From the NCBI GenBank assembly GCA_900314765.1, contig OMWN01000024.1, positions 1 through 64,000 on the forward strand: DNA of 64,000 bases. The letters are read 5' to 3'. Shown in pieces: positions 1 through 11,400 of this stretch (within the stretch, counting starts at the first letter, position 1; each line of letters begins with the position of its first letter). The DNA comes from an uncultured Selenomonadales bacterium. Its GTDB lineage: Bacteria > Bacillota > Negativicutes > Selenomonadales > Selenomonadaceae. The notes under the pieces were generated by a model. The model had not been told where the DNA came from and did not search any database. It was given only the letters and a program-made list of their open reading frames with translations. The translations under genes were made by a program, and so were the position numbers.

Positions 1-318
1 GAAATCGAGCGGATTAATCGTCTTGAGGTCCCATTCGCCGAGGTCGTTGTTGACGGCACTGCGACCAGGGAGATTGATGTTGCCCGTCGAATATTTCGCG
101 ATGTTGTACGGCGGATCGGTCAATATGAGGTCGACGGACTTCGCAGGGATTTTAGCGAGGTAGCTTTGGCAATCGTCATTGACGAGCGTCACGTCGGGCG
201 GCGCGATTTCTTCTTTGATTGCGTTTTCGTTTTCGCTTTTCGCTGCGTCGTTTATCGTTTTTGCTTCAGCTTTTTTATTCGGTTTCTTTGATTTTATGTC
301 TGATGTCTTTTTCTTCAT
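1..318 (-). CDS. Site-specific DNA methyltransferase, N-terminal part (runs off window)
   Basis: The reading frame is open from the ATG at 318 to the window edge, giving the first 106 residues. It has a Lys/Glu-rich, probably disordered leader of about 40 residues. Then comes the start of an amino-methyltransferase domain, with the catalytic motif TDPPYNI at residues 67-73, typical of N6-adenine or N4-cytosine methylases of the DPPY class. The start codon overlaps the stop of the upstream endonuclease (ATGA), so the two are translationally coupled. By context it protects the host against that nuclease. Specificity cannot be read because the target-recognition part is outside the window. Confidence 0.85.
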   Translation of the reverse strand, partial: MKKKTSDIKSKKPNKKAEAKTINDAAKSENENAIKEEIAPPDVTLVNDDCQSYLAKIPAKSVDLILTDPPYNIAKYSTGNINLPGRSAVNNDLGEWDLKTINPLDF

Positions 319-1190
319 TGCCTGTTCTCAATGGTCCTGTTGATGATTTCAACCATGCGCGCGTTGAGGTCGATTTCCTCGAGTGCCGCTTTGTAAATCT
401 TCGTGAATCGCTTGAAGCTGATGCCATCTGGCAATATCTTGTCCCAGAACTGTTTGCCAATCAAAAACATCTCTGGGTACGCCAAGTGTTTTTTCACGGT
501 CGATTTCCACGTGTGTCCCTCGCCGTTTTTGTTGTAGAGCGCGACGAAGTACGCCTTCGCGTTTTCGACGTGAACGCCCGCGTATATTGTCAATAGCTTG
601 TCGACGTTCGACGGCGCGTTTGATGTATCGAGGTCGCCGCCCGCCTTGAGCTCGAGAATGTTCCATTCGCCATTGTCGAAAAATGCGAGGTCAACGGGCT
701 TCGTGTGGTATCCGCGCGTCCTGTATTTTTCCGATATGGCGAGCAGCTCCTTTATGCTCGACTGCGTGACCGTGCTTTGGCGACGGGATTTGCCCCTGCC
801 CACGGCCTCGCGGTTTGCTCTGAATCTGTCTATCTCGCCGTGAAGGTCGCCGCTCGCGACATCGATGTCCGTGACGATGATTTGCCCGATTACTTTGGAC
901 GGGTCCATGTCGTGCGGCACGCCGCGTGGGTTGACGATGGGCGGCACATTTTCCACGCCGAATTTCAATCGCGCGATGCGCTTTGCGCACGCCTCCATCG
1001 CGTTGCCACTTTTTGATTCAAAGCTGCTCACGAACACCATGTTCGCCGTCAGCGTGCTGTCCATTTGGCTGATGAGAAAATTGTATTGCTTCTGGATATA
1101 ATTTTTTCTGAAATCGCTCTCGATGTTCGCCATCAGCAGGCTGAACTCCTCGACCACGATTTCCTTTATCATCATTTCCGTGTCTGTCAT
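315..1190 (-). CDS. Type II-like PD-(D/E)XK restriction endonuclease
   Basis: Predicted 291-residue protein. The middle holds PVDLAFF followed by NILELKAGGD, which fits the D...(D/E)XK nuclease core, with ELK as the metal-binding end. The upstream half is helical and charged, with no membrane segments. It overlaps the start of a DPPY methyltransferase by ATGA, the usual layout of a restriction-modification pair with the nuclease first. An in-frame ATG further upstream (1256) lies in a terminator stem, so I use the ATG at 1190 behind AAGGAA. TdeIII/MjaII-type enzymes have a similar ELK-based core, but I cannot name the family or site with confidence. Confidence 0.7.
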   Translation of the reverse strand: MTDTEMMIKEIVVEEFSLLMANIESDFRKNYIQKQYNFLISQMDSTLTANMVFVSSFESKSGNAMEACAKRIARLKFGVENVPPIVNPRGVPHDMDPSKVIGQIIVTDIDVASGDLHGEIDRFRANREAVGRGKSRRQSTVTQSSIKELLAISEKYRTRGYHTKPVDLAFFDNGEWNILELKAGGDLDTSNAPSNVDKLLTIYAGVHVENAKAYFVALYNKNGEGHTWKSTVKKHLAYPEMFLIGKQFWDKILPDGISFKRFTKIYKAALEEIDLNARMVEIINRTIENRQ

Positions 1191-1246
1191 CTGCGCGTCA
1201 TTCCTTATAAATTTATCGTAGCCTATATTATAATATCCAGCACACA

Positions 1247-1289
1247 AAAAAGCCATCCCACTTGATTCGTGTCAAATGGGATGGCTTTT
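1247..1289. terminator. Bidirectional intrinsic terminator
   Basis: The stem AAAAGCCATCCCA pairs with TGGGATGGCTTTT around a 16-base loop, with T-runs on both strands. It lies upstream of the endonuclease and downstream of gdhA. It probably ends the gdhA transcript, from which it is now separated by an A repeat. Confidence 0.75.
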
Positions 1290-1327
1290 GTATTTTTCGC
1301 GAGAAACATGAGTGCGAATGGGGAATA

Positions 1328-1568
1328 ACCCTCTCCGCCTCGCATTCGCTCGGCACCTCCCCCAAAGTGGGAGGCTGGCGTCACAGACACTGAGATTATT
1401 TACATTAGTTGAATCGTTGACGTGTGAAAGTATGACGCTTTCCAATTTAGCAAAATCTTTAGATAGTGAAATCGCAAATATTTTATTCTATCGTTTAGTT
1501 TAAGCGTAAAGACTCTGTTATGTAGCCTCCCCAATGGGGGAGGTGGCCCCGCAGGGGCCGGAGAGGGT
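1328..1568 (-). repeat. A-family palindromic element, copy 1
   Basis: Ends are ACCCTCTCCG and its inverse CGGAGAGGGT. Each end is followed by a hairpin built on CACCTCCCCC/GTGGGAGGC. The left end carries the CCTCGCATTCGCTCGG module and the right end the GGCCCCGCAGGGGCC module, so it is in reverse orientation relative to copies at 16407 and 21681. It lies between gdhA and its likely terminator. Confidence 0.85.
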
Positions 1569-1589
1569 CATGACCATATTCTTTTGCGA

Positions 1590-2948
<1,359 letters not shown>

Positions 2949-2990
2949 TCACCCTTGTATATCCTTTTTGCATATCTGCAAGTATTTTTT

Positions 2991-3018
2991 AGTATACTAT
3001 AAGCAAGAAAAAATACAA
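2991..3018 (-). promoter_or_regulatory. Promoter of gdhA
   Basis: On the minus strand TTGTAT is followed by 16 bases and TATACT, about 55 bases before the gdhA ATG. A perfect palindrome, GTATAC-GT-GTATAC (3033-3046), lies just upstream of the -35 and could be an operator. Confidence 0.55.
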
Positions 3019-3070
3019 TAATTTTAAATAAAGTATACGTGTATACATGAGGGCGAGGTTGATTTTGCGC

Positions 3071-4252
3071 TCATTTTCTCGTCATCGTCTTGAACCATAC
3101 GGCGGCGACGAGCATGAGCGTGCCCGGGATGAGGAAGACGCTCACGATGCCGAGCGCGCCCGCGAGCCAGCCGCCGAAAAATGCGCCCGTGAACATGCCG
3201 ATGAACTGCGCCGATTGATTGAGCCCGAAAATGCGACCGAGTGTCGCGTCGGACACTTCCTGGCGAATGAGGCTGTTCGTCGAGGGGATGAGGCCCGCAC
3301 CCGCGATGCCGCCGATGAATCTCAATGCGCCGAGCTCGAGCGGCGTCGTGACGAATGCCTGCGGCAAAAACGAGAGACCCGCGAGCAAAAGCGAAACGAA
3401 CATCACGCGCTCTGGGCCGACGCGGTCGGAGAGATGGCCGAGCGGCGAGCCCGCCAGCGCGCTCGCGACGCCCGTCGCTGAGAACACGGCGCCCGAGATG
3501 AGAGCGACGTGCTCAGACTCGGGCACGAGCGACGCGATGTAGACGGTGATGATGGGGTGGACGCACGTGAGTGAGAAGTGAAGAAGAAACGTCGTCGTGA
3601 AAATGCCAACGACGCGGCGCGGATGAGGAATCATTTTGAACGTCTTCGAGAACGAGACGGCCGCGGCGTGGGGCACGGGCGTGAATGATTCGTGAACGAA
3701 GAACATTGAGGCGAAGCCGACGAAGCAAAAGCCGCCGACGAAGAAGAACACGTCGCGGCATCCCATGAGCTCGACGAGCCAGCCGCCGAAAAGCGGACCG
3801 AGCAGCGCGCCCGAGACTTGAAACGTGAAGAAGATGCCGAGCGCCCAGCCCGACTTTTCCTTCGGCGCCTCCTGCGCGACGAGCGGCACGACCGCGCCGA
3901 GAAATCCGCTCATCGCGCCCTGCATGAGCCGCAGCGCGAAAAGTTGCTCGGGACTCGTCGCGAGGCCGAAGCCGACCATGATGGCGCCAAGCCAGAAGCT
4001 CGCACGCAGCGCCATCGGTTTTCGCCCGTATTTGTCTGACAGACGACCCCATATCGGCGCGGCGATGGCGAGCGATATGAAATTCGCGCCGAATATCATG
4101 CCGGACCAGCGCGTGATCTCCGCCTCGTCCTCCATGCCCATCTCGACGAGATAGAGCGGCAGCATCGGCGCGAGCTGACTCATGCCGACAGACACGATGA
4201 AGCACGCGACACAGCAGAGGTATAGATTTTTCTTCCATCGTTCCATTTTCAT
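3071..4252 (-). CDS. MFS multidrug efflux transporter, MdtG-like
   Basis: A 393-residue, 12-helix major facilitator protein. The loop 2-3 signature GRLSDKYGRKP and its counterpart GHLSDRVGPERV in the second half are present, as is the motif C-like SGWALGIFFTFQVSGALLGP in helix 5. The order of conserved blocks resembles E. coli MdtG, so drug/proton antiport across the cytoplasmic membrane is likely; the substrate is unknown. The ATG at 4252 follows AAGGAAG at good spacing. The frame stays open upstream for 60 codons, but that part is translated B repeat and is rejected. Monocistronic. Confidence 0.85.
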   Translation of the reverse strand: MKMERWKKNLYLCCVACFIVSVGMSQLAPMLPLYLVEMGMEDEAEITRWSGMIFGANFISLAIAAPIWGRLSDKYGRKPMALRASFWLGAIMVGFGLATSPEQLFALRLMQGAMSGFLGAVVPLVAQEAPKEKSGWALGIFFTFQVSGALLGPLFGGWLVELMGCRDVFFFVGGFCFVGFASMFFVHESFTPVPHAAAVSFSKTFKMIPHPRRVVGIFTTTFLLHFSLTCVHPIITVYIASLVPESEHVALISGAVFSATGVASALAGSPLGHLSDRVGPERVMFVSLLLAGLSFLPQAFVTTPLELGALRFIGGIAGAGLIPSTNSLIRQEVSDATLGRIFGLNQSAQFIGMFTGAFFGGWLAGALGIVSVFLIPGTLMLVAAVWFKTMTRK

Positions 4253-4296
4253 TTGAATTTCTTCCTTAATGGTGCAAATTTGCGAATATCTCCGGG

Positions 4297-4435
4297 GCGA
4301 TGCCAGTCTGAAGTAATTTAGCAAATTCTTATAGGCTCTTATGCTGACTCCGAAGCGGCGTGTCTTCGCTTTTGCCGCGAGGAGGACAGCCTTAGAGCCT
4401 ATTGAAATTGCACAGTGGATGAAGACTGGCATTGC
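4297..4435. repeat. B-family inverted-repeat element, copy 1
   Basis: A 139-base element bounded by GCGATGCCAGTC and GACTGGCATTGC, with inner arms ATAGGCTC/GAGCCTAT. Intact and the same length as the copy at 34181. It sits directly upstream of the MFS gene and creates a false N-terminal extension for it. Confidence 0.85.
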
Positions 4436-4511
4436 CGAGTCACTTTTTCAATGATTTTACAAACTCGTGAACTCAAGGTTTATTTTTCAGTATACCACCG
4501 CAAAAAATCCC

Positions 4512-4540
4512 TTGCCAACAAAATTATCTGATGATATAAT
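4512..4540 (+). promoter_or_regulatory. Promoter of the rpsF-ssb-rpsR operon
   Basis: TTGCCA, 17 bases, TATAAT. This is a strong sigma-A type promoter about 120 bases before rpsF. Confidence 0.75.
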
Positions 4541-4592
4541 CTTTTGGTCGATTAGGATTCAAATGATTGAAAGAAAGTTTGAAACCTTCCCT

Positions 4593-4633
4593 GCTCACAG
4601 GATGTGTGAGCCATGAAGTCGCGTCGCGGCTTC
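4593..4633 (+). promoter_or_regulatory. Structured rpsF leader, possible S6:S18 autoregulatory element
   Basis: Two stems sit in the 5' UTR: GCTCACA/TGTGAGC with loop GGATG, then GAAGTCGCG/CGCGGCTTC. Leaders of rpsF operons are known to bind S6:S18 for feedback. Assignment here rests on position and structure only; I did not match the known motif. Confidence 0.3.
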
Positions 4634-4659
4634 TAAATGTCCAAAGAGGAGGTGATTTC

Positions 4660-4992
4660 GTGAGAAAATACGAAGTCATATTCATCGTAAAGCCAATGGA
4701 CGACGAGCAGACGAACAAAGTCATCGAGAAGTTCACGAAGCTCATCGCTGACAACGGCGGCACGATTGAAAAAGAGGATAGGTGGGGCAAGAGAAGACTT
4801 GCTTACCAGATCAAAGACTTCCAGGAAGGCTACTACGACCTTCTGTACGTCAATGCTGAGCCAGCATGCGTCAAAGAGGTCGACCGCGTGATGAAGATCA
4901 CGGAGGATGTCCTGAAGCACATGATCGTACGCTCCGAGGGTGTTCCCGAGGGCGAGGAAGAGCCAGAGGATGACGGCGTCGAGGCTGTCTGA
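4660..4992 (+). CDS. rpsF: 30S ribosomal protein S6
   Basis: S6 binds 16S rRNA in the platform of the small subunit as a heterodimer with S18. The 110-residue product starts RKYEVIFIVKP and contains EDRWGKRRLAYQIKDFQEGYY, both diagnostic of S6, and ends in an acidic tail (EGEEEPEDDG). GTG at 4660 behind AGGAGG is the start; the frame is open earlier but runs through the structured leader. First gene of an rpsF-ssb-rpsR operon with the canonical order. Confidence 0.97.
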   Translation: MRKYEVIFIVKPMDDEQTNKVIEKFTKLIADNGGTIEKEDRWGKRRLAYQIKDFQEGYYDLLYVNAEPACVKEVDRVMKITEDVLKHMIVRSEGVPEGEEEPEDDGVEAV

Positions 4993-5030
4993 TTTGTGTA
5001 TCGAGGTTTAGTCAGGAGGATGGATCGCCA

Positions 5031-5495
5031 ATGAACAAGGTCATTCTGATGGGTCGCCTCGCGCGTGACCCGGATGTGCGCTCGACGCAGTCCGGCAGGA
5101 CGTACGCGCGTATGACGATTGCCGTTGACAGGCGCATGAGCCGCAACGCTGCCCCGGGGCAGCAGACGGCGGACTTCATCAATCTTGTCGCATGGGAGCA
5201 GCGCGCTGAATTCGCGGGCAACTATCTCCACAAGGGAACGAAAATAGTCGTGGAGGGACGTCTGCAGGCGAGGTCGTACGACGCTCAGGACGGCACGAAG
5301 CGCTATGTGACGGAGGTCGTCGTCGACAATATCGAGTTCGCTGAGTCCAAAAAGAGTGACACGAGCGCGTCGTATGGCGGCGGCCAGTCTTACGGCGGGG
5401 CGCAGTCCTATGGTGCGCCGCAGAGCGCGCCGATGCCCGGAGGCTCGGCGGGCGGCCTGGGCGATTCCGTCTCTGACGATGATATCCCATTCTGA
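5031..5495 (+). CDS. ssb: Single-stranded DNA-binding protein
   Basis: SSB coats single-stranded DNA during replication, repair and recombination. This is a 154-residue protein with an N-terminal OB fold ([17 protein letters not shown], then [20 protein letters not shown]). A Gly/Gln/Ser-rich linker of about 35 residues follows, then the acidic tip DDDIPF that recruits partner proteins. AGGAGG lies 9 bases before the ATG. It is placed between rpsF and rpsR as in most Firmicutes and is the main chromosomal SSB by context. Confidence 0.97.
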   Translation: MNKVILMGRLARDPDVRSTQSGRTYARMTIAVDRRMSRNAAPGQQTADFINLVAWEQRAEFAGNYLHKGTKIVVEGRLQARSYDAQDGTKRYVTEVVVDNIEFAESKKSDTSASYGGGQSYGGAQSYGAPQSAPMPGGSAGGLGDSVSDDDIPF

Positions 5496-5509
5496 AAGGG
5501 GAGACTAAA

Positions 5510-5743
5510 ATGATGAGACGTGACCGCGGTCGTCGTCCACGCAGGAAGGTTTGCAGCTTCTGCGTTGACCATGTCGACAGCATCGACTACAAAGACGTCG
5601 CAAAGCTTAGAAGGTTCATCACGGAGCGCGGCAAGATACTTCCACGCCGCATTTCCGGCAACTGCGCAAAGCATCAGCGCCAGGTGACGCTCGCTATAAA
5701 GCGTGCTCGCAACATCGCGCTGCTTCCGTTCACAGCGGAATAA
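5510..5743 (+). CDS. rpsR: 30S ribosomal protein S18
   Basis: A 77-residue basic protein. [30 protein letters not shown] and [20 protein letters not shown] are the conserved S18 blocks. The N-terminal and internal cysteines suggest the zinc-binding (C+) form of S18. It starts at ATG 5510, 14 bases after ssb, and is followed at once by an intrinsic terminator that ends the operon. Confidence 0.97.
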   Translation: MMRRDRGRRPRRKVCSFCVDHVDSIDYKDVAKLRRFITERGKILPRRISGNCAKHQRQVTLAIKRARNIALLPFTAE

Positions 5744-5756
5744 TAGAGCCAACAAG

Positions 5757-5786
5757 AAGGAGAGGATTGTGTCCTCTCCTTTTTTG
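5757..5786 (+). terminator. Terminator of rpsF-ssb-rpsR
   Basis: AAGGAGAGGA-TTGTG-TCCTCTCCTT followed by a T-run, 14 bases after the rpsR stop. Confidence 0.9.
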
Positions 5787-5820
5787 TTTGTGTAGAAATG
5801 TTTTGCTTCGATAAACGCTA

Positions 5821-6081
5821 ACCCTCTCCGCCTCGCATTCGCTCGCGCAAACATGCCACTGGCATGTTTGCCACCCATTGGGGAGGCTGGCTTCACAGAT
5901 TCTGTGATTATTTGCATTAGCTGAATAAGTTACACGTGAAAGTGTGAAGCCTTTATTCTAGCTAAATAATCGACTAACGAAAGTGTATCGTCTTCTATTC
6001 CTTCGTTAAGTTTAAACGAAAAAGCTCTCGTACTATGCCTCCCACTCTGGGGGAGGTGCCCCCGCAGGGGGCGGAGAGGGT
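5821..6081 (-). repeat. A-family palindromic element, copy 2
   Basis: Ends ACCCTCTCCG and CGGAGAGGGT. Type-1 module (CCTCGCATTCGCTCG) on the left, type-2 (CCCCCGCAGGGGG) on the right. The left hairpin contains an extra 21-base palindrome, AAACATGCCACTGGCATGTTT at 5849-5869, shared with copies at 32278 and with the D element at 36840. Confidence 0.85.
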
Positions 6082-6201
6082 CAGCAGAATTTTCAGGTTG
6101 ATGCAGTATCTCGTTTTCAAGCTTTGAAAGTTTTGTTTACAATCCACAAAATATTGACTAGAATAAATTGATAGCTGAAATTTTGATTGAAGGTGAAATT
6201 G

Positions 6202-6879
6202 TTGGCGGAGATTTTTCATAACGATTGGGCAAATTATTTGAACGACGAGCTCAAGAAGCCATATTATCGTGAGCTGCGCGCGTTCCTCATCAACGAGTAT
6301 AGCACGCGCCGCATTTATCCCGACATGTATTCCATATTCAACGCGCTCCACTACACGCCGTATGCGAGCGTGAAGGTCGTCATTCTCGGGCAGGACCCGT
6401 ATCATGGGCCGGGACAGGCGCACGGGCTGTCGTTCTCCGTGCTGCCGGGCGTGAAGCCGCCGCCGTCGCTCGTGAATATTTTCAAGGAACTTTCCGTCGA
6501 CTGCGGCTGCAAAATCCCGAACAATGGCTGCCTGCGTCCGTGGGCCGATCAAGGCGTGCTGCTGCTCAACACGGTGCTTACGGTGCGCGAGCACGAGGCG
6601 AACTCCCATCGCGGCCACGGCTGGGAGATTTTCACGGACCGCATCATCGAGCTTCTGAATGAGCGCGAGAAGCCGATGGCGTTCGTGCTCTGGGGCACGC
6701 CGGCGCGAAAGAAGAAAATCATGATCACAAACCCCGCGCATTTCATCGTCGAGTCGCCGCACCCGAGCCCGCTCTCAGCGTCGTACGGATTTTTCGGCAG
6801 CAGGCCATTCTCGCGTGTGAATAATTTTTTGAAGAGCGTCGGCGAAACGCCGATTGATTGGCAGATACCAGACATTTGA
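6202..6879 (+). CDS. ung: Uracil-DNA glycosylase (family 1)
   Basis: Removes uracil from DNA to begin base-excision repair. About 225 residues, the usual size. The water-activating loop [18 protein letters not shown] is complete with its catalytic Asp, as is the uracil-binding region [18 protein letters not shown]. The DNA-intercalation loop [18 protein letters not shown] carries the catalytic His. TTG at 6202 lies 6 bases after AAGGTG; TTGs at 6187 and 6199 are alternatives. Monocistronic, between an A repeat and the M23-bactofilin pair. Confidence 0.93.
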   Translation: MAEIFHNDWANYLNDELKKPYYRELRAFLINEYSTRRIYPDMYSIFNALHYTPYASVKVVILGQDPYHGPGQAHGLSFSVLPGVKPPPSLVNIFKELSVDCGCKIPNNGCLRPWADQGVLLLNTVLTVREHEANSHRGHGWEIFTDRIIELLNEREKPMAFVLWGTPARKKKIMITNPAHFIVESPHPSPLSASYGFFGSRPFSRVNNFLKSVGETPIDWQIPDI

Positions 6880-7017
6880 GATTTTGCGCCATCACTCCAT
6901 CGTCGTATATGGTCGCGTTTCCTATTTTTAAATTTGTGGTTTTATGGTATAATAATCGTGTCTTTTTGACGATAAAAGTGATATGCAGAAGAGAGTTAGT
7001 TGGGAGGAAATCATCTC

Positions 7018-7941
7018 TTGGACGGCAACATAAAACAAGAGGATAACCGCGAATATACGATAAAAATCATACCGCATCAGGGAGAGACGGTGCACAGCGT
7101 GCGCGTGCCATTCAGGGTGCTGAAGTATGGGCTCGCATCGCTCTGCGCGGGTGCGGTGCTTTTCGTCGGCGCACTGAGCTTTGCGACGTACAGCGCGTTC
7201 ACGGCGAAGGATGACGCGGACCGCATGGCACAGCTCAAAAAGGTGAACACGCTCCAGCAGGAGCAGCTCACGCAGCTCGCGAAGAAGGCGAACACGTTGC
7301 AGGATCAGATGGACGAGGTGCGCGAGATAGAGCAGGAGCTGCAGATGGTGTCGGGCCTCGTGGCGCCGGAGGACGCGGAGGCGCCGACGGAGTCGTTTGA
7401 CGGGCAGGGCGGCCCGTGGATAGAGCCAAATCCGAAGAATGTCAACATAGCGCTCGACAATATCAGCCACAAGCTCGATGTCACGCGCTCGCATATGGAC
7501 GGGATACGCGAGGCCATAAAGAAGCAGCAGAAGCTCGGCTCGTATCATACGAGCTATTCGGCGGAGATACCGTCGATATGGCCGTCGTCGGGCGATGTGA
7601 GCTCGCCGTACGGCATGCGCTGGGGCGGCTCGGATTTCCACCCGGGCATCGATATCGCCAATGACTACGACACGCCGATTGTCGCGACGGCTGACGGTGT
7701 CGTGACGTTCGCGGGGTACAACTCTGGCGGCTATGGCAACATGGTGGACATCGACCACGGCAATGGCCTCACGACGCGCTACGGGCATGCCGAGGAAGTC
7801 GTCGTCGAGGCGGGTCAGGCCGTGCGCCGCGGGCAGATAATCGCGTTCATGGGCAGCACGGGATTCTCGACGGGTCCTCATGTGCACTATGAGGTGCGCG
7901 TGAACGGCGAGGTTGTAAATCCTGAGAATTATCTTTGGTAA
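7018..7941 (+). CDS. Membrane-anchored M23 family murein peptidase
   Basis: A 307-residue protein: short cytoplasmic N-terminus, one membrane helix (residues about 40-62, LASLCAGAVLFVGALSF), a Gln-rich coiled coil (about 75-110), a linker, and a C-terminal LytM/M23 domain. The zinc site is complete: HPGIDIAND (HxxxD) and GPHVHYEVR (HxH). It is expected to cut peptidoglycan cross-links or to activate amidases at the outer face. TTG at 7018 follows GGGAGG. It is linked 17 bases upstream of a bactofilin gene, a frequent pairing in cell-shape control. A TATAAT at 6948-6953 may be its -10. Confidence 0.9.
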   Translation: MDGNIKQEDNREYTIKIIPHQGETVHSVRVPFRVLKYGLASLCAGAVLFVGALSFATYSAFTAKDDADRMAQLKKVNTLQQEQLTQLAKKANTLQDQMDEVREIEQELQMVSGLVAPEDAEAPTESFDGQGGPWIEPNPKNVNIALDNISHKLDVTRSHMDGIREAIKKQQKLGSYHTSYSAEIPSIWPSSGDVSSPYGMRWGGSDFHPGIDIANDYDTPIVATADGVVTFAGYNSGGYGNMVDIDHGNGLTTRYGHAEEVVVEAGQAVRRGQIIAFMGSTGFSTGPHVHYEVRVNGEVVNPENYLW

Positions 7942-7958
7942 TAAGAGGCGAGTAGACG

Positions 7959-8342
7959 ATGTTTGACAGCATGCGCAAAAAAGTGGACAGCACGAATGAC
8001 ATAGAGACAATCATAGGCCGCAGCACGGCGATAAATGGACAAATATCGGGCAGCGGCAATATCCGTGTGGATGGCAGGGTCGATGGCGGCATAGCGGTCG
8101 CGGGCGACGCCATCATCGGCGAGAGCGGCATCATCGTCGGCGACATCAAGGCGAGGAGCCTCGTCGTCGCGGGCACCGTCAACGGCAATGTCGAGGTCGA
8201 GGGCAATCTGTCGATACATGCGACGGGTCAGCTCATCGGCGACGTGAAGGTCAGGAGCCTCAACATCGCTGACGGCGGCGTGTTCAAGGGACAAAGCGAT
8301 ATGGCTGTGCGCACTGGCGACGTCCAAGTGCAGCCCGCGTGA
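7959..8342 (+). CDS. Bactofilin (polymer-forming cytoskeletal protein)
   Basis: A 127-residue protein whose centre is a run of short beta-strand turns rich in Gly and Val (GNIRVDGRVDGGI, GDIKARSLVVAG, GNVEVEGNLSIHATG, GDVKVRSLNIADGG). This is the bactofilin beta-helix. Such proteins polymerise on the membrane without nucleotide and localise peptidoglycan enzymes. The unstructured N-terminus (residues 1-20) contains the likely membrane-contact stretch. It is co-transcribed with the M23 peptidase and ends at a strong terminator. Confidence 0.93.
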   Translation: MFDSMRKKVDSTNDIETIIGRSTAINGQISGSGNIRVDGRVDGGIAVAGDAIIGESGIIVGDIKARSLVVAGTVNGNVEVEGNLSIHATGQLIGDVKVRSLNIADGGVFKGQSDMAVRTGDVQVQPA

Positions 8343-8362
8343 CGTGATATGAGAGCGTGAAA

Positions 8363-8395
8363 AAGGCGTGAGGTTCATTCCTCGCGCCTTTTTTT
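8363..8395 (+). terminator. Terminator after bactofilin
   Basis: AAGGCGTGAGG-TTCAT-TCCTCGCGCCTT followed by a T-run, 21 bases after the stop. Confidence 0.9.
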
Positions 8396-8464
8396 CATAT
8401 ATAAATTTCTAAAATGAGCATAATTCTGAATCTGTTGATTTTATTATAGAAGGGAGAACTCGAA

Positions 8465-11400
8465 ATGACGTCTGCAATTTCTGACGCTGAGCGCGAGGCT
8501 CTCGAGCGGATTGCTGTGCCGCTTTGCGTTTTTGAGTGGGCGGACTGGCGCTATCATGTGGCCGCCGTGTCTGATGGGGTTGCGGAGCTCCTCGGCATGA
8601 AGAGGGAAGAGCTCATCGGCGAGGATGGCAATCTTGCCATGAAGGTGCATCCAGAGGATCAGGCCGCCCTCGACAACATGAAAAAATATGTGGCGCTTCA
8701 TCCCGACGCGATATATCCGATGACGTTCCGCGTGCAGCGCGCGGACAAGACGTATATATGGGTCAAGGCGCAGTCGAAGGCGCGTCGCGCGAACATGGAT
8801 GACGGCGAGCGGCTCATATTCTATGTGACGTACTCCGACTTCACGGCGGAGGAGGAGATGCGCCGCGCGCAGGACAGGGCGCGCAAGCGGTCGGGCACGC
8901 TGATGGAGAAAATCATGGAGACGACGCAGACGCCGATATTCTGGAAGGACGCGCAGCGGCGGTTTCAGGGCGTCAACAAGGCATTCCTTGACTACTACGG
9001 CGTGCCGTCGTCTCATGTCTTGCTCGGCAAGACGGACGAGGACATGGGCTGGAACATCGAGATTGGCAAATTCAAGAGCGATGAGGAAGAGGTGCTGAAA
9101 GGGAAGCTCGTCAGCCGCCAATTCGGTCACTGCATCAGGAAGGGCGAGACGCGCGACATTCTCGCGAACAAGACGCCGCTCAAGGATGAGCATGGGCGCA
9201 TCGTTGGGCTCGTGGGCTCTTTTATTGATGTGACGGACGAGATACGCCGCATGGGGCAAAATGAGCGCCTTTTGATGGCGCTCGACAACGTGCCGACGGG
9301 CATTTGCCTCTACGATTTCAGCTCGGGCGAACCGCGCTGCATCATGATGAACAAGTACCTCGCGCAATTCACGGGCATCATGCGCGATGCCGTCGAGCAA
9401 CGGCCATTCGACGCGATACTGCCGTTCGTGCTGCCCGCTGACCGCAGCAAATTCAAAAAGCGCATGATGGAAATCGCGATAGATTCACAGGATTTCGACA
9501 TGTCGCTGAGCATTCAGCGGGCGGGCGGCGGCTACGCGTACATGCACGTCATTGGCACGCGCGTGAAGGACGGCCTCGCCGACCGCATCTACGTGTCGAT
9601 GTTCGATGTGACGCGGCTCAAAAAGGTACAGCAGACGCGGCGCGCCGAGCGCGAGATACTGCAGAAGGCGCTCGACATCGTTCACGTGCTCGTGTGGACG
9701 TACGACGTAGAGGCGAAAAGCCTCACATTTATTCGCTCCGACGCGTCCGACTCTGAGCGCATGCGCATAGGACTCGAGGAGACGATCAGTCCATTGCCAG
9801 ACGCGCTCATGGACTGGGTCGCTGATGATGACCGTGCGAAATTCGCCGACCACATCGCGAAGGTCAATCAGGGCATGTCGTCGACCGTGGACATCGGATT
9901 TCATCGCCCGAATGAGAGCGAGTCGCGCATCTACCGCATCACGCATCTCGTCACGCTCGACCCGTCGACGGGCGCGCCGTACAGCGCGTACGGCATTGCG
10001 CAGGACATCACGGACGAGAAGCGCGCCGAGAAGAAATATCACGACGAGGTGCACGCCATAGATTCGTCGGCGCCGCACAACCTCGTCGCGAAAGGCCACT
10101 ACAATCTGACGTCGAACAGGGTCGTCGAGCACTGGGCGCGGGACGGGCGCGTGCTCGATATCAAGCCCGACATGACGTACGATGAAGTCGCGCGAGAGAT
10201 GGTCATGACGGTGAGCGACGACAGCACGCGGCAGACGATAGAGAAGGCGCTTGAACGTGACGCGCTCATCGCGCGCGCATACGAGGGCGAGCGAAGCTTC
10301 AGCATCGAGTTCAGGCACGAGCAAAAGGGATGCCTGCCGTTCTGGGCGCTCTTGACGCTCAACATGTTCAGCCTCGAGTCGGGCGATATAGAGGCGTTCA
10401 TTTACATCTACGACATCACGACGGCGCTCATACGCCGCGAAATCATCTCGAAATTCCCGCTGCTCGGCTACGATGCCATTGGGCTCATAAACCTCGATAA
10501 GAACATCATTTTCATGTACGACGACGCTCTTTATGACAGCAATTCGATGGGCGAGACGGAAAACTACACGGCGTTGATTTCACGGCGCGTCGAAAAGTAC
10601 TGCCTCAAGGACAAGCGGGGCGATGTGAGACAGGCGCTCTCGATTGAGACGATACGCGAAAAGCTATTGACGCAGCCCGTTTATGATGTTTCGTATGATT
10701 ACGTCGGCAATGGCGAGCGTCTCAGAAAGCACATGCAGTTCTGCCATTTGTCGTCGTTCTCCGACTATGTCTTCTACTGTCGCAGCGACGTCACGGAGCA
10801 ACATAAAAAGGAAATCGACCAGATGGCGCGGCTCAAGAACGCGCTCGAGACGGCGGAGCAGGCGAACGAGGCGCGGACGATGTTCCTCGCGTCGATGAGC
10901 CACGACATGCGCACGCCGCTCAACGGCATCCTCGGCTTCACGCGCCTCGCGATTGGCACGTCGAGCATCGTGAAGCAGCGCGACTACCTGCAGAAAATTC
11001 TTTTCTCGGGCTCGCTCCTGTTGTCGCTCGTCAATGAGACGCTGACACTCTCGCGCCTCGAGAGCGGCAAATACATCCTGCAGCCTGAGGATGTGCCGTT
11101 CCGCGATGTCGTTGACGGCGTCGTCGTGCCCGTCGAGGTCTCGGCGCAGGAGCACGACGTCTCGTTCGTCACGCAGTTTGACGACCCGCCTGCGCCGCTC
11201 GTCAGAGTGGACAGGCTGAAGCTGCAGGAGATATTGCTCAATCTCTTGTCGAATGCCGTGAAATTCACGCCCGAAGGCGGCAGCATCATATTCACGATAA
11301 AATTCCCGTCGGGCGGCGAGCTCGACGACCTCGCCGAGGGCTGCAACACACGCATTTCCGTCAGCGACAGCGGCATCGGCATCAGCAAATCATTTTTGTC

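Noticed and set aside
4253-4432. 60-residue N-terminal extension of the MFS protein
   Set aside because: It lies in the B element and reaches past the good AAGGAAG-ATG start.
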